DNA of 64,000 nucleotides from Roseivivax marinus. Lineage in GTDB: Bacteria; Pseudomonadota; Alphaproteobacteria; Rhodobacterales; Rhodobacteraceae. The stretch is from positions 1 to 64,000 of the forward strand of contig NZ_FOAI01000005.1 in assembly GCF_900109705.1 (NCBI RefSeq), read 5' to 3'. Position numbers and translations under genes: made by a program. This document shows positions 18,946 to 26,692 of this stretch, piece after piece (within the stretch, counting starts at the first letter, position 1; each line of letters starts with the position of its first letter). The notes beneath the pieces were generated by a model that did no database searches, was not told where the DNA came from, and saw nothing but the letters and a program-made list of their open reading frames with translations.

Positions 18946-18970
18946 AGCGGGCTCGCGGGTTCGGACAAGA

Positions 18971-18997
18971 CCCATGCGCGCCGAATGCGCGCATGGG
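18971..18997 (-). terminator. Hairpin between sodB and fdxA
   Basis: Perfect 11-bp stem CCCATGCGCGC / GCGCGCATGGG with 5-nt loop, 11 nt beyond the sodB stop codon. The downstream minus-strand sequence is TCTTGTCC, a weak T-tract. Likely terminates or attenuates sodB transcription before fdxA. Confidence 0.65.
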
Positions 18998-19007
18998 GAT
19001 CGACGGA

Positions 19008-19610
19008 TCAGGACAGGTTGGCCTCGGCGAACTCGTAGTTCGCGAGCCGGTCGAGGAAGTTGTCCACGTAGTCCGGCCGGCGGTTGCGGAAGTCGACGTA
19101 GTAGCTGTGCTCCCACACATCGAGACCGAGAAGCGCGGTGCCCTCGCCGGTGGCGAGCGGGTTCACCCCGTTGGGCGTCTTGGTCACGCCGAGGCTGCCG
19201 TCCGGCTTCTGGATCAGCCACGCCCAGCCCGAGCCGAACTGGCCGGTGGCGGCGGTCTTGAACGCCTGCTTGAACGCGTCCACCGACCCGAAATCGGCGT
19301 TCAGCTTCGTCTCGAGCGCACCGGGGATGCGGCCGCCCTCGGGCGACAGCGCATTCCAAAAATGGATGTGGTTCCAGTGCTGGCCGGCCTGGTTGAAGAT
19401 CCCCTCGCGGTCGGCATCGCCGTAGGTCGCGGTGACGATCTCTTCCAGCGTCTTGCCCTGCAGGTCGGCGTTCTTCTCGACGAAATTGTTGAGCGCGGTG
19501 ACATAGGCCTGGTGGTGCTTGTCGTGGTGCAACTCGAGGGTCTCGGTGCTCATTCCGCGATCCTCGAGGGCGGAATGCGCGAAGTTCAGGGCGGGCAGTT
19601 CGAAGGCCAT
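19008..19610 (-). CDS. sodB: Superoxide dismutase (Fe/Mn)
   Basis: 200 residues. Metal ligands are visible: His in [13 protein letters not shown], His in [11 protein letters not shown], and Asp/His in [14 protein letters not shown]. Gln and Gly placement ([11 protein letters not shown]) is of the Fe type, though Fe versus Mn use cannot be decided from sequence. Start ATG 19610 gives the standard MAFELPAL N-terminus. Divergent from the Cys-rich regulator at 19700. Confidence 0.95.
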   Translation of the reverse strand: MAFELPALNFAHSALEDRGMSTETLELHHDKHHQAYVTALNNFVEKNADLQGKTLEEIVTATYGDADREGIFNQAGQHWNHIHFWNALSPEGGRIPGALETKLNADFGSVDAFKQAFKTAATGQFGSGWAWLIQKPDGSLGVTKTPNGVNPLATGEGTALLGLDVWEHSYYVDFRNRRPDYVDNFLDRLANYEFAEANLS

Positions 19611-19699
19611 GTGGGGCTCCTTCTCGTGGGTTCGGTTGCGTCCCGCGGCGTGGCGGGCTATTAATCCAAGTAAGCGCTTTGAAAACTCTTGAGGCAAAT

Positions 19700-20362
19700 A
19701 TGTCAAGCGATGAGTTGGAAAAACAGGATTGGTCGCCGCGCTCTGCCGCCGAGCGCATTCTCATGGCGCTCAAGATGCACGGCGCGCTGACCTCGGCCGA
19801 GCTGGGCGCGCGCCTTGGCACCACCGGGGAGGCGGCACGCCAGCAACTCGTGAAACTGGCCGAGGACGGTCTCGTGGCGGACGAACGCAAACCCGCCGGG
19901 CGGGGCCGGCCGGCGGTCCACTGGCACCTGACCGAGAAAGGGCAGGCGCGGTTTCCCGACACCCACGCCGCGCTGACCGTGGACATCCTGCGCAGCATCT
20001 CGGGCGTTCTGGGCGAGGACGCGCTGGACCGTATCATCCACGCGCGCGAGGCGACAACGCAGGCTCTCTACGAAGAGGCGATGGCGGACTGTGTGACCCT
20101 CGGCGACCGCGTCGGAAAACTCGCCGAACTGCGCAACGCGGAAGGCTACATGGCGGCTGCCGAAAAGGGCGAGGATGGGGAGCTTCGGCTGGTGGAAAAT
20201 CACTGCCCGATCTGCGCCGCGGCGACGTTCTGTCAGGGCTTCTGCCGGGCCGAGAAGGCGGTCTTCGAGAACGTGCTGGGCGACGGCGTCTCGGTCGAGC
20301 GGGTGGAGCACATCGTCGGCGGGGGCCGCCGCTGCACCTACGTCATCCGCGAGGCCACCTGA
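19700..20362 (+). CDS. HTH regulator with C-terminal Cys motif (SufR-like)
   Basis: 220 residues. Winged HTH at about 18-75 ([21 protein letters not shown]), then a helical region, then [14 protein letters not shown], a C-x2-C-x5-C-x3-C motif expected to bind an Fe-S cluster or zinc, as in SufR-like repressors. ATG 19700 is preceded by GAGG at good spacing; a TTG at 19679 is a less likely start. Divergent from sodB (89 bp) and coupled to the haemoglobin gene, so it probably senses oxidative, nitrosative or iron stress. The AAGCGCTT palindrome at 19672 is a possible site. Confidence 0.8.
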   Translation: MSSDELEKQDWSPRSAAERILMALKMHGALTSAELGARLGTTGEAARQQLVKLAEDGLVADERKPAGRGRPAVHWHLTEKGQARFPDTHAALTVDILRSISGVLGEDALDRIIHAREATTQALYEEAMADCVTLGDRVGKLAELRNAEGYMAAAEKGEDGELRLVENHCPICAAATFCQGFCRAEKAVFENVLGDGVSVERVEHIVGGGRRCTYVIREAT

Positions 20363-20823
20363 TGGCCGCGCGCGATCCCCAGCCCGTGCCGCGCTCTCCC
20401 GAAGCGGTGGCGGAGGGCCTCGACGAGGCGATGATCCGCGAGGTCGTGCACCATTTCTACGCCGCCGCGCGCGAGGACCCGGTGATCGGCCCCATCTTCC
20501 GCGCCCGAGTGCTGGACGATCGATGGCAGGCGCATCTCGACAAGATCGAGGATTTCTGGTGCTCCAGCCTTCTGGGCACGCGCCGCTACGATGGCCGCCC
20601 CATGCCCAAGCACCTCGCGATATCGGAACTGAACGACGATCACTTCCGGCGCTGGCTCGCGCTCTTTCGGCATACGGTTACGCAGCTTTGCCCGCCGAAG
20701 ACCGCTCAGCTTTTCGTCGAGCGGTCCGAGCGCATCGCCGAGGCGTTCCGCATCAATATCGGCATGGCCCGCGGCGAGGACCTCATGTTCCGGCCCAAGC
20801 TCACGCGCGAGCCCTACCCATGA
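20362..20823 (+). CDS. Group III truncated haemoglobin
   Basis: 153 residues. Matches TrHb3 proteins: MIREVVHHFYAAAREDPVIGPIF, WCSSLLGTRRYDGRPMPKHL and DDHFRRWLALFRHT, the last probably holding the proximal His. Binds haem and O2, NO or peroxide; group III functions are not well established. Starts within the stop of the regulator (ATGA) and ends within the start of murB (ATGA), so three genes are co-translated. Confidence 0.88.
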   Translation: MAARDPQPVPRSPEAVAEGLDEAMIREVVHHFYAAAREDPVIGPIFRARVLDDRWQAHLDKIEDFWCSSLLGTRRYDGRPMPKHLAISELNDDHFRRWLALFRHTVTQLCPPKTAQLFVERSERIAEAFRINIGMARGEDLMFRPKLTREPYP

Positions 20824-21821
20824 GATCACCGCCAGCGCCGCTGGTGCCGAAGTTCGACCTCGGAGGGCGGAATACGCTCGGTTTACGCTCTCACGCCCGG
20901 TTTGGCGGCGTTCTGAAGGACGAAGGCCAAATCGTCGCGGCGGCGCAATTCGCGGAGCGCGCAGGCCTGCCGTTCCACCTGCTCGGGGGCGGCAGCAACT
21001 GCGTGCTGGCCGACGAGATCGACGCGGTGGTCGGGATCGCCGACCTGCGTGGCCGCCGGCTGGAGCGCACCGATGGAGGCGTTCGCATAACTGCGGGCGC
21101 AGGCGAGCCATGGGATGAGCTTGTCCGCTGGACTGTCGGGCTGGGCATCGGCGGGCTCGAGAACCTCGCCGGTATCCCGGGCACGGCCGGGGCCGCGCCG
21201 GTCCAGAACATCGGCGCCTTCGGCGTGGAATTGAGCGACATGGTCGAGAGTGTCGATGTCATCGACACGGCGAATTGGTCTCCGCGTCGGCTTACGGCGC
21301 CGGACTGCGGGTTCGGCTACCGTCACAGCCGTTTCAAGGACGAGCCCGGCCGCTTTTTCGTGACCGGGATCACGCTCTATCTGCCTGCCGGGTGGAGCCC
21401 GGTTCTGTCGCACGATGGTCTGCGCGGTTGCGCCTATCCGAGCAGCCCCGCCCGGATCATGAGCACCGTCCTCGCGAGTCGGCGGGCGCGCTTGCCCGAT
21501 TGGCGGGTGACCGGAAATGCCGGTTCGTTCTTCCATAATCCGGTGGTGTCCGCGGCCGTCGCGGCCCGCATTCCGAAGATTCCGCGTCATGCGGCACCGG
21601 GCGGCCTCAAGCTGCCTGCCGGAAAGCTGCTCGACCTCTGCGGATTTCGTGGCCAACGGCGGGGCGGGGCCGCATTCTCCGGGACAAACGCCCTGATCCT
21701 CGTCAATGCCGGTGGAGCGACCTTCGAGGACGTGGACGCACTCGCCACAAGCGCTCGTGACGCCGTTCGATCCCGGTTCGGCGTCGACCTTGTCCAGGAG
21801 CCGTCGCGCATTGGCAACTGA
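20820..21821 (+). CDS. murB: UDP-N-acetylenolpyruvoylglucosamine reductase, enterobacterial type
   Basis: 333 residues. FAD domain with LLGGGSNCVLADE and GIGGLENLAGIPGTAGAAPV, then QNIGAFGVEL; active-site residues Arg in FGYRHSRFK, Ser in GNAGSFFHNPVV and Glu in LVQEPSRIG. Length and gene text match type I MurB of Escherichia coli rather than the shorter type encoded in alphaproteobacterial dcw clusters, so this is probably an additional, transferred copy. Reduces UDP-GlcNAc-enolpyruvate to UDP-MurNAc. Coupled to a truncated haemoglobin, an odd context for a wall enzyme. Confidence 0.88.
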   Translation: MRSPPAPLVPKFDLGGRNTLGLRSHARFGGVLKDEGQIVAAAQFAERAGLPFHLLGGGSNCVLADEIDAVVGIADLRGRRLERTDGGVRITAGAGEPWDELVRWTVGLGIGGLENLAGIPGTAGAAPVQNIGAFGVELSDMVESVDVIDTANWSPRRLTAPDCGFGYRHSRFKDEPGRFFVTGITLYLPAGWSPVLSHDGLRGCAYPSSPARIMSTVLASRRARLPDWRVTGNAGSFFHNPVVSAAVAARIPKIPRHAAPGGLKLPAGKLLDLCGFRGQRRGGAAFSGTNALILVNAGGATFEDVDALATSARDAVRSRFGVDLVQEPSRIGN

Positions 21822-22217
21822 GGTCCGGCGCGGGGTCTCAGTCGCGAGCGGGTGCGGTGCCCTCGTCAGTCCCGGTAAGCTTTCAGGTTCAGGCTCTCCG
21901 GCGAGAGCACATGCGGAGCGCGGCTTCGGTCTTCAACCGAATCCGGACAGGGCTCGCGCCGGCTCGTCGGAGCACTCGGCGCGGAGGCGCACCGATAAAA
22001 GCGCGGTGAGCGGCATTCGTCGGTCGCAGGGGCAGGGCAGGCGGCCCGCCTGGACAAGTATCAGAGAATGCATGCGACGCCCGTGCGACGTTAGCCGCTC
22101 GCGTCGTCGCGCGCGCGCCGGGGAACGTGCTCTGCGTTCTCCCGGGGCGACAGCGACCTGCGACGGAGCCCCGGCGAACCCACCAGTAAGCAAAGGAAGC
22201 CCTGCCGGACCGGCCTC
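21822..22217. other. 396-bp stretch without a supported gene
   Basis: Tail-to-tail region between murB (+) and the cyclophilin-like gene (-). No coding frame with credible bias and no recognised terminator or repeat. Confidence 0.5.
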
Positions 22218-22655
22218 TCAGTCCGCCCGCTCGATCCGCACGTCGAACGGGGCGTCCTGCTCCAGCGCGTGCACCGGCCCGTCGAAGGCCCCGAGGCGGA
22301 CAAGCCCGCGAGACGCCTCGAACGGCTTGTAGAAGATCGCGAGATTGCCCCACGGGGCGTAGATCGTGATGTCGCCTGTCGCGGGCTCGTAGCTGGCCGG
22401 GGCGTCGCTGGTGTCGATCGCGCGCGGCAGGTCCGAGACCTTCTCGATGCCGTGGAAGTCCGACAGCGTAAGGTCGAGCGGCAGCATCGCGGCGAAGTCG
22501 CGGCCCGCGGTCGTATCGTCCAGAGTGGCGGCGAGCGTTGCCTCGCCCACGATGACGGTGATCGGGATCATTCCGGCTTTCTCCTGTGTGTGGGCCTCGG
22601 CCCCCGTGACGAGTGTGGCGCAGAGGCCAAGGGCCACTATGCGTCGATGGAGCAT
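22218..22655 (-). CDS. Exported cyclophilin-like fold protein
   Basis: 145 residues: signal peptide (LGLCATLVTGAEA), then a compact beta domain of the cyclophilin-like family: MIPITVIVGEATLAATLDD, FAAMLPLDLTLSDF, and YAPWGNLAIFYKPF near the end. Catalytic residues of true peptidyl-prolyl isomerases are not evident, so enzymatic function is uncertain. Transcribed away from the cupin gene; the 269 bp between them carry LysR-type palindromes, so it may belong to the same regulon. Confidence 0.78.
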   Translation of the reverse strand: MLHRRIVALGLCATLVTGAEAHTQEKAGMIPITVIVGEATLAATLDDTTAGRDFAAMLPLDLTLSDFHGIEKVSDLPRAIDTSDAPASYEPATGDITIYAPWGNLAIFYKPFEASRGLVRLGAFDGPVHALEQDAPFDVRIERAD

Positions 22656-22736
22656 GGTGCCTCCGCTACCTTTCGGATGGCAGGACCCTAACGCCATCCC
22701 GCTCTCGATATAATCGGCTGCAGCCGGCATGCGCCG

Positions 22737-22751
22737 ATGAGCGCCGCTCAT
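22737..22751. promoter_or_regulatory. Palindromic operator ATGAGCG-C-CGCTCAT (site 1)
   Basis: Perfect 7-1-7 palindrome in the divergent region between the cyclophilin-like and cupin genes. The same sequence with a different centre base recurs at 24376-24390 and a 13/15 match lies at 23410-23424. It has the T-N11-A core of LysR sites. Confidence 0.75.
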
Positions 22752-22780
22752 GAACGCGACGCGCGTGCTCGCCGACGCTC

Positions 22781-22803
22781 GCTCATGAGACCGGTTCATG
22801 AGC
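22781..22803. promoter_or_regulatory. Secondary inverted repeat with the same half-sites
   Basis: GCTCATGA (22781-22788) and TCATGAGC (22796-22803) are complementary and share the GCTCAT half-site of site 1, in wider spacing. Activation and recognition sites of LysR regulators are often paired like this. Confidence 0.6.
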
Positions 22804-22924
22804 GCATCCTGACCCGAAGCCATGATCCGAGCCTCCGCCGACCTCATCTCATGACACGGGAGCGCGGTAACGCGCCCCGCCTTCCGGCCTCACGGCCGCC
22901 TCTGAGACCAAGGAGACGACCAGA

Positions 22925-23383
22925 ATGACCCGACTTCTCGCCCCCACGCTCGCCCTCGCGCTGGCTGCCCCCGCGGCGTTCGCGCAGTCCATGGAGATCA
23001 CCCACGCCGAAGACCGCGCTGGCCAGATCGGCAGCGAGGACGTGTTCACCGGCACCGTCTACGTGGCGCCGGTCTTCGATCCCGACATGGCCTCCGTCAG
23101 CGCGGGCGAAGTGACCTTCATGCCCGGCGCCCGCTCGGCCTGGCATACCCATCCCGGCGGCCAGAAGCTGGTGATCACCCACGGCACCGGCTGGACGCAG
23201 GAACGCGGCGGCGAAAAGATCACCATGCAGGCCGGTGACGTGATCTGGTGCCCGCCGGATGTCGAGCACTGGCACGGCGCGACCGCCACCACCTCGGTCA
23301 CCCACTACGCGATCCAGGAGGTCGTGGACGGCTCGGCCGTCGAGTGGGGAGAGCACGTCACCGACGAGGAATACGGCGGCTGA
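22925..23383 (+). CDS. Exported cupin-domain protein
   Basis: 152 residues. Signal peptide (ALALAAPAAFAQ) and one RmlC-type cupin. Metal-ligand candidates are in WHTHPGGQKLVI (two His, Gln) and DVEHWHGA. Homologous to the cytosolic cupin at 25968, with the same layout and ending (VTDEEYGG versus VSDEDYQG). Small cupins with carboxymuconolactone decarboxylase-like partners are common, but their substrates are unknown. AAGGAG precedes the start. Confidence 0.82.
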   Translation: MTRLLAPTLALALAAPAAFAQSMEITHAEDRAGQIGSEDVFTGTVYVAPVFDPDMASVSAGEVTFMPGARSAWHTHPGGQKLVITHGTGWTQERGGEKITMQAGDVIWCPPDVEHWHGATATTSVTHYAIQEVVDGSAVEWGEHVTDEEYGG

Positions 23384-23409
23384 CCGCTGCGGGATAGTCG
23401 GTGGACGAC

Positions 23410-23424
23410 ATGAGCGCGGCGCAT
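23410..23424. promoter_or_regulatory. Near-match to the LysR palindrome (site 2, autoregulatory)
   Basis: ATGAGCGCGGCGCAT matches 13 of 15 bases of site 1. It lies 27 nt after the cupin stop and 49 bp before the preferred LysR start at 23473, suggesting the regulator controls its own promoter. Confidence 0.55.
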
Positions 23425-23472
23425 ATATCGAAGCGGGACATCGTACCCGAACCGCAGGTCCGCGCCGCCCTC

Positions 23473-24369
23473 ATGCTTCGAGAAAACATCACCGACCTGA
23501 TCGCGCTCGCCGCGGTGGCGGAAGAGCGCAGCTTCACCCGTGCCGCGGCGCGTCTCAACGTGTCGCAATCGGCACTGAGCCATACGATCAAGGCGCTGGA
23601 GGCCCGTCTCGGCCTCCGGCTTCTGACCCGGACGACCCGCTCGGTCGCCCCCACGCTCGAGGGCGAGGACCTTCTGTCGACGCTCAATCCGTGCTTCGAG
23701 AAGATCGAAGCGCGCTTGCTGGCGCTGAACGAGTCGCGGGACCAGCCGACCGGGACCGTCCGCATCTCCGCCACGGACTACGCTATCGAGACCCTGCTCT
23801 GGCCCAAGCTCGCGCCTGTGCTGCGGGAACACCCGGCGGTGCGGATCGAGCTGGTCAACGATTATGGCTACACCGACCTCGCCGCCTCGCAATGCGACGC
23901 CGGCGTGCGCTACGGAGATCAGGTGAGCGAAGGCATGATCGCCGCGCGGATCGGTCCAGACGAGCGCATGATCTGCGTCGGCGCGCCGACCTACTTCGAG
24001 GACCGGGGCGAGCCCGAGATCCCGCAGGACCTAAGCGCCCACGCATGCGTGAACCTGCGGCTGTCGAACCACGGCGGGCTCTACGCCTGGGAGTTCGAGG
24101 ACCCGGACGGGACCGAGATCAACGTGAAGGTTCAGGGACAGGCCTGCTTCAACGCGATCGGCCCGGTGATGCAGGCGGCGATCGACGGGATCGGACTGGC
24201 CCTCGTGCCCGAACGTCTTGCGACGCGGGCGCTGGCCGACGGACGCCTGAGAACCTGCCTCGAAGCGTATTGCCCGTCGTTTCCGGGGTTCCACCTGTTC
24301 TACCCGAGCCGCTTGCGCCCGTCCTCAGCCTTTCAGGTCGTGCTGGAGGCGCTTCGGGAACGTTCCTGA
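23473..24369 (+). CDS. LysR-family transcriptional regulator
   Basis: 298 residues from ATG 23473 (MLRENITDLIALAAVAEE, the standard LysR beginning). HTH about 18-45 (SFTRAAARLNVSQSALSHTI), then an effector-binding domain about 90-295. A longer frame from GTG 23401 would run through the palindrome at 23410, so the downstream start is preferred, although no strong ribosome site is seen there. Likely regulator of the surrounding cupin, cyclophilin-like and CMD genes, because its putative operators precede all of them. Confidence 0.85.
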   Translation: MLRENITDLIALAAVAEERSFTRAAARLNVSQSALSHTIKALEARLGLRLLTRTTRSVAPTLEGEDLLSTLNPCFEKIEARLLALNESRDQPTGTVRISATDYAIETLLWPKLAPVLREHPAVRIELVNDYGYTDLAASQCDAGVRYGDQVSEGMIAARIGPDERMICVGAPTYFEDRGEPEIPQDLSAHACVNLRLSNHGGLYAWEFEDPDGTEINVKVQGQACFNAIGPVMQAAIDGIGLALVPERLATRALADGRLRTCLEAYCPSFPGFHLFYPSRLRPSSAFQVVLEALRERS

Positions 24370-24375
24370 GGATTG

Positions 24376-24390
24376 ATGAGCGGCGCTCAT
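24376..24390. promoter_or_regulatory. Palindromic operator ATGAGCG-G-CGCTCAT (site 3)
   Basis: Perfect 7-1-7 palindrome, 7 nt after the LysR stop and 90 bp before the CMD gene start. Identical half-sites to site 1. Confidence 0.75.
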
Positions 24391-24479
24391 GGACGGCTTG
24401 ACGGGGCAGCCCATGAAGGATCGGCCGGTGCGGCCCATGTCAGGCGGGTGACAGCAACACGCCTTACAGGAGACGCTCC

Positions 24480-25247
24480 ATGAAGACGCGCCTTGCCGCA
24501 TCCGCCCTCGCCCTCGGCTTCGCCGCAACCGCCGGTTCCGCGCAGGACCTCGGCACCACCCTTCCAGATGCCGTGGGCCAGGTCGCGCCCAAGCTCGAAG
24601 CCTACGCACAGGACGATCTCTTCGGCAGCGTCTGGACCCACGAGGCGCTGTCCATGCGGGACCGCGCGCTCGTGACCGTCGCGGCCAAGATCACCCGTCA
24701 CGAGACCGGCAGCCTGTCCGAGCACATCGCGCTTGCCCTCGACGCCGGCGTTACGCCCGCGGAGATTTCCGAGACCATCACGCATCTCGCCTTCTACACC
24801 GGTTGGGGCAACGCCGTGGCCGCTGCCGAGGCTGCCGCCCCCGTCTATGAAGAGCGGGGCGTGACAGAGGACGACTTGCCCGCGCTCGATCCCGAGCTTC
24901 TGCCGCTCGACCAGGAGTCCGAGGATGCCCGGCAGGAGAACGTCCAGTCCACCTATGGCGACGTGAGCCAGGGCGTGGTGGACAACACCGAGCAGTTGCT
25001 CTTCCTCGACCTATGGCTGCGCCCGGCGCTGGAGCCGCGCGATCGCAGCCTCGTGACCGTGGCCGGGCTCATCGCCGCAGGCCAGCCCGAGCAGATGACG
25101 TTCCACCTCAACCGCGCGATGGACAACGGTCTGACCCAGGAAGAGGCTGGCGCGATGCTGTCGCATCTCGCGTTCTACGCTGGCTGGCCGCGCGTGTTCT
25201 CGGCGATGCCGGTGGCGGCCGACGTCTTCGAGAGCCGCTCGGAGTGA
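24480..25247 (+). CDS. Exported two-domain carboxymuconolactone decarboxylase-like protein
   Basis: 255 residues with a signal peptide (ASALALGFAATAGSA) and two tandem CMD/AhpD-type helical domains (about 40-120 and 165-250), each with the family text EISETITHLAFYTGWGNA or EEAGAMLSHLAFYAGWPR. The AhpD CxxC motif is absent, so a peroxidase role is unlikely. It may be a lactone decarboxylase-like or purely structural fold. Directly downstream of operator site 3. Confidence 0.83.
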   Translation: MKTRLAASALALGFAATAGSAQDLGTTLPDAVGQVAPKLEAYAQDDLFGSVWTHEALSMRDRALVTVAAKITRHETGSLSEHIALALDAGVTPAEISETITHLAFYTGWGNAVAAAEAAAPVYEERGVTEDDLPALDPELLPLDQESEDARQENVQSTYGDVSQGVVDNTEQLLFLDLWLRPALEPRDRSLVTVAGLIAAGQPEQMTFHLNRAMDNGLTQEEAGAMLSHLAFYAGWPRVFSAMPVAADVFESRSE

Positions 25248-25303
25248 TCCCGGTGCCGGCGGGGCCAGACCCCGCCGGCTACGCGACGTGACAGGAGACC
25301 GAC

Positions 25304-25939
25304 ATGAAGATCGCCATCCTCGGATCGGGCCTGATGGGCGCCAAGCTCGGGCGCCTCTGGGCCGCCTGCGGCCATGACGTGACCTTTGCCTATTCGCGAG
25401 ACCGCGCCAAGCTGGACCACCTTGCAGAAGAGACCGGCGGCACCGCGGGCTCCGTCGCCCAGGCGGTCGATGGCGCAGACGCCGTGCTGCTCGCCGTTCA
25501 CTGGTCGCGGACCGGGGACGTGCTGGAACAGGCCGGTGATCTAGCGGGGCAGGTCGTGTTGAACTGCTGCGTGCCGCTCAACGACGACGACAGTGCGCTG
25601 GTTGTCGGCCCCGACACGTCGGGGGCAGAGGAACTGGCGCGGATGCGGCCCGACGCGCGGTGGGTGTCGTGCTTCAACACCAGCCCGTCGGAGGCGTTCG
25701 AGCCGGTCTTCGCCCGCAAGGACACCACGCCCCGCCCGCACCTGATGCTTTACGGCGACGACGACGGAGCCAAGGACGTGGCCCGCGCGTTGATCTCGGA
25801 CATCGGGTTCGAGCCGCTGGAAGCCGGCGGCCTGAGCACCGGGCGCTACGCCGAACCCTTCGCCATGGTCACCGCGGTCCTTGCCTACGGACAGCCGGGC
25901 GGACCCGCGCTGACCTACCGTTTCGACAAGCTGCGCTGA
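25304..25939 (+). CDS. NADP-binding oxidoreductase, F420-dependent reductase-like
   Basis: 211 residues. N-terminal Rossmann fold [17 protein letters not shown] (GxGxxG) and the text [14 protein letters not shown] and [14 protein letters not shown]-like segment ([13 protein letters not shown]) of the NADPH-dependent F420 reductase/FNO-like family. The organism group is not known to make F420, so a flavin or another acceptor is probable. GACAGGAGACC supplies the ribosome site. Operon with the CMD and cupin genes. Confidence 0.8.
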   Translation: MKIAILGSGLMGAKLGRLWAACGHDVTFAYSRDRAKLDHLAEETGGTAGSVAQAVDGADAVLLAVHWSRTGDVLEQAGDLAGQVVLNCCVPLNDDDSALVVGPDTSGAEELARMRPDARWVSCFNTSPSEAFEPVFARKDTTPRPHLMLYGDDDGAKDVARALISDIGFEPLEAGGLSTGRYAEPFAMVTAVLAYGQPGGPALTYRFDKLR

Positions 25940-25967
25940 GCGCGGCCGTACAGAAGGAGACCCACCC

Positions 25968-26363
25968 ATGAAGATCACACGCGCAGGTCAGACCGCCTCC
26001 GCCCCCGGGCCGGAGGACTATTTCACCGGCACCGTCCGTCTCGACCCGATGTTCCAGGCCGAAGACCCGGGCCGTGTCGCGGGCGCCCACGTCACCTTCG
26101 AGCCGGGCGCGCGCACCGCGTGGCACACCCACCCCGCCGGTCAGACGCTTATCGTCACCTTCGGCCGCGGTCGCGTGGCCCGCGAAGGCGGCGAGATCGA
26201 GGAGATCAGCCAGGGCGACATCGTCTGGTTCCCGGCCGGCGAAAAGCATTGGCACGGAGCCGCGCCGGACACCGCCATGAGCCATATCGCCATCCAGGAG
26301 AGCATCGATGGCTCGCCGGTGACGTGGATGGAGAAGGTCTCGGACGAGGACTACCAGGGCTGA
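25968..26363 (+). CDS. Cytosolic cupin-domain protein
   Basis: 131 residues without a signal peptide. RmlC-type cupin with [15 protein letters not shown] and [11 protein letters not shown] as metal-site candidates. Paralogue of the exported cupin at 22925, so the regulon has one periplasmic and one cytoplasmic version. Last gene before a strong terminator. Confidence 0.82.
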   Translation: MKITRAGQTASAPGPEDYFTGTVRLDPMFQAEDPGRVAGAHVTFEPGARTAWHTHPAGQTLIVTFGRGRVAREGGEIEEISQGDIVWFPAGEKHWHGAAPDTAMSHIAIQESIDGSPVTWMEKVSDEDYQG

Positions 26364-26405
26364 GCGACCGCACCACGGCCTGAATTCAGCCCGCTCCGAC
26401 GACAG

Positions 26406-26444
26406 AACGCCCCGCCCGGCCACCCGGGCGGGGCGTTCTTGTTT
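26406..26444 (+). terminator. Strong intrinsic terminator of the cupin/CMD operon
   Basis: A 14-bp stem (AACGCCCCGCCCGG / CCGGGCGGGGCGTT) with 4-nt loop is followed by CTTGTTT. It lies 43 nt after the last cupin stop codon. The rest of 26364-26692 holds no gene, only the leader of the Hint-domain gene. Confidence 0.85.
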
Positions 26445-26692
26445 GGCCTTTCGCAGCACCGGAGAGTTCGACGCGCGATGCGTCGGGTCCGGGTTCATGC
26501 GGCAATCAGGCCACGGAAGGGAATGGAACTGCCTGCCGATCGTCGCGCCGCCAGAGAGGCTTCGGTAAGAACCTTGGGGTAATCTCCGTACGTCGGGCGC
26601 CAAACTTTCGCCAAGCTTCTCGGCGACGAACATCGTCCTGGAATGGGCAGAAGGGGACCGGAGAGCGTGTGACACCGACTCCGTGACGTGAC

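Noticed and set aside
21889-22353. Possible gene in the murB/cyclophilin-like gap
   Set aside because: Frames are Arg/Ser/Pro-rich with no ribosome site, no bias in third position and no family.
23401-23472. Longer LysR start at GTG 23401
   Set aside because: The extra 24 residues are not part of LysR proteins and the segment contains the operator-like palindrome at 23410.
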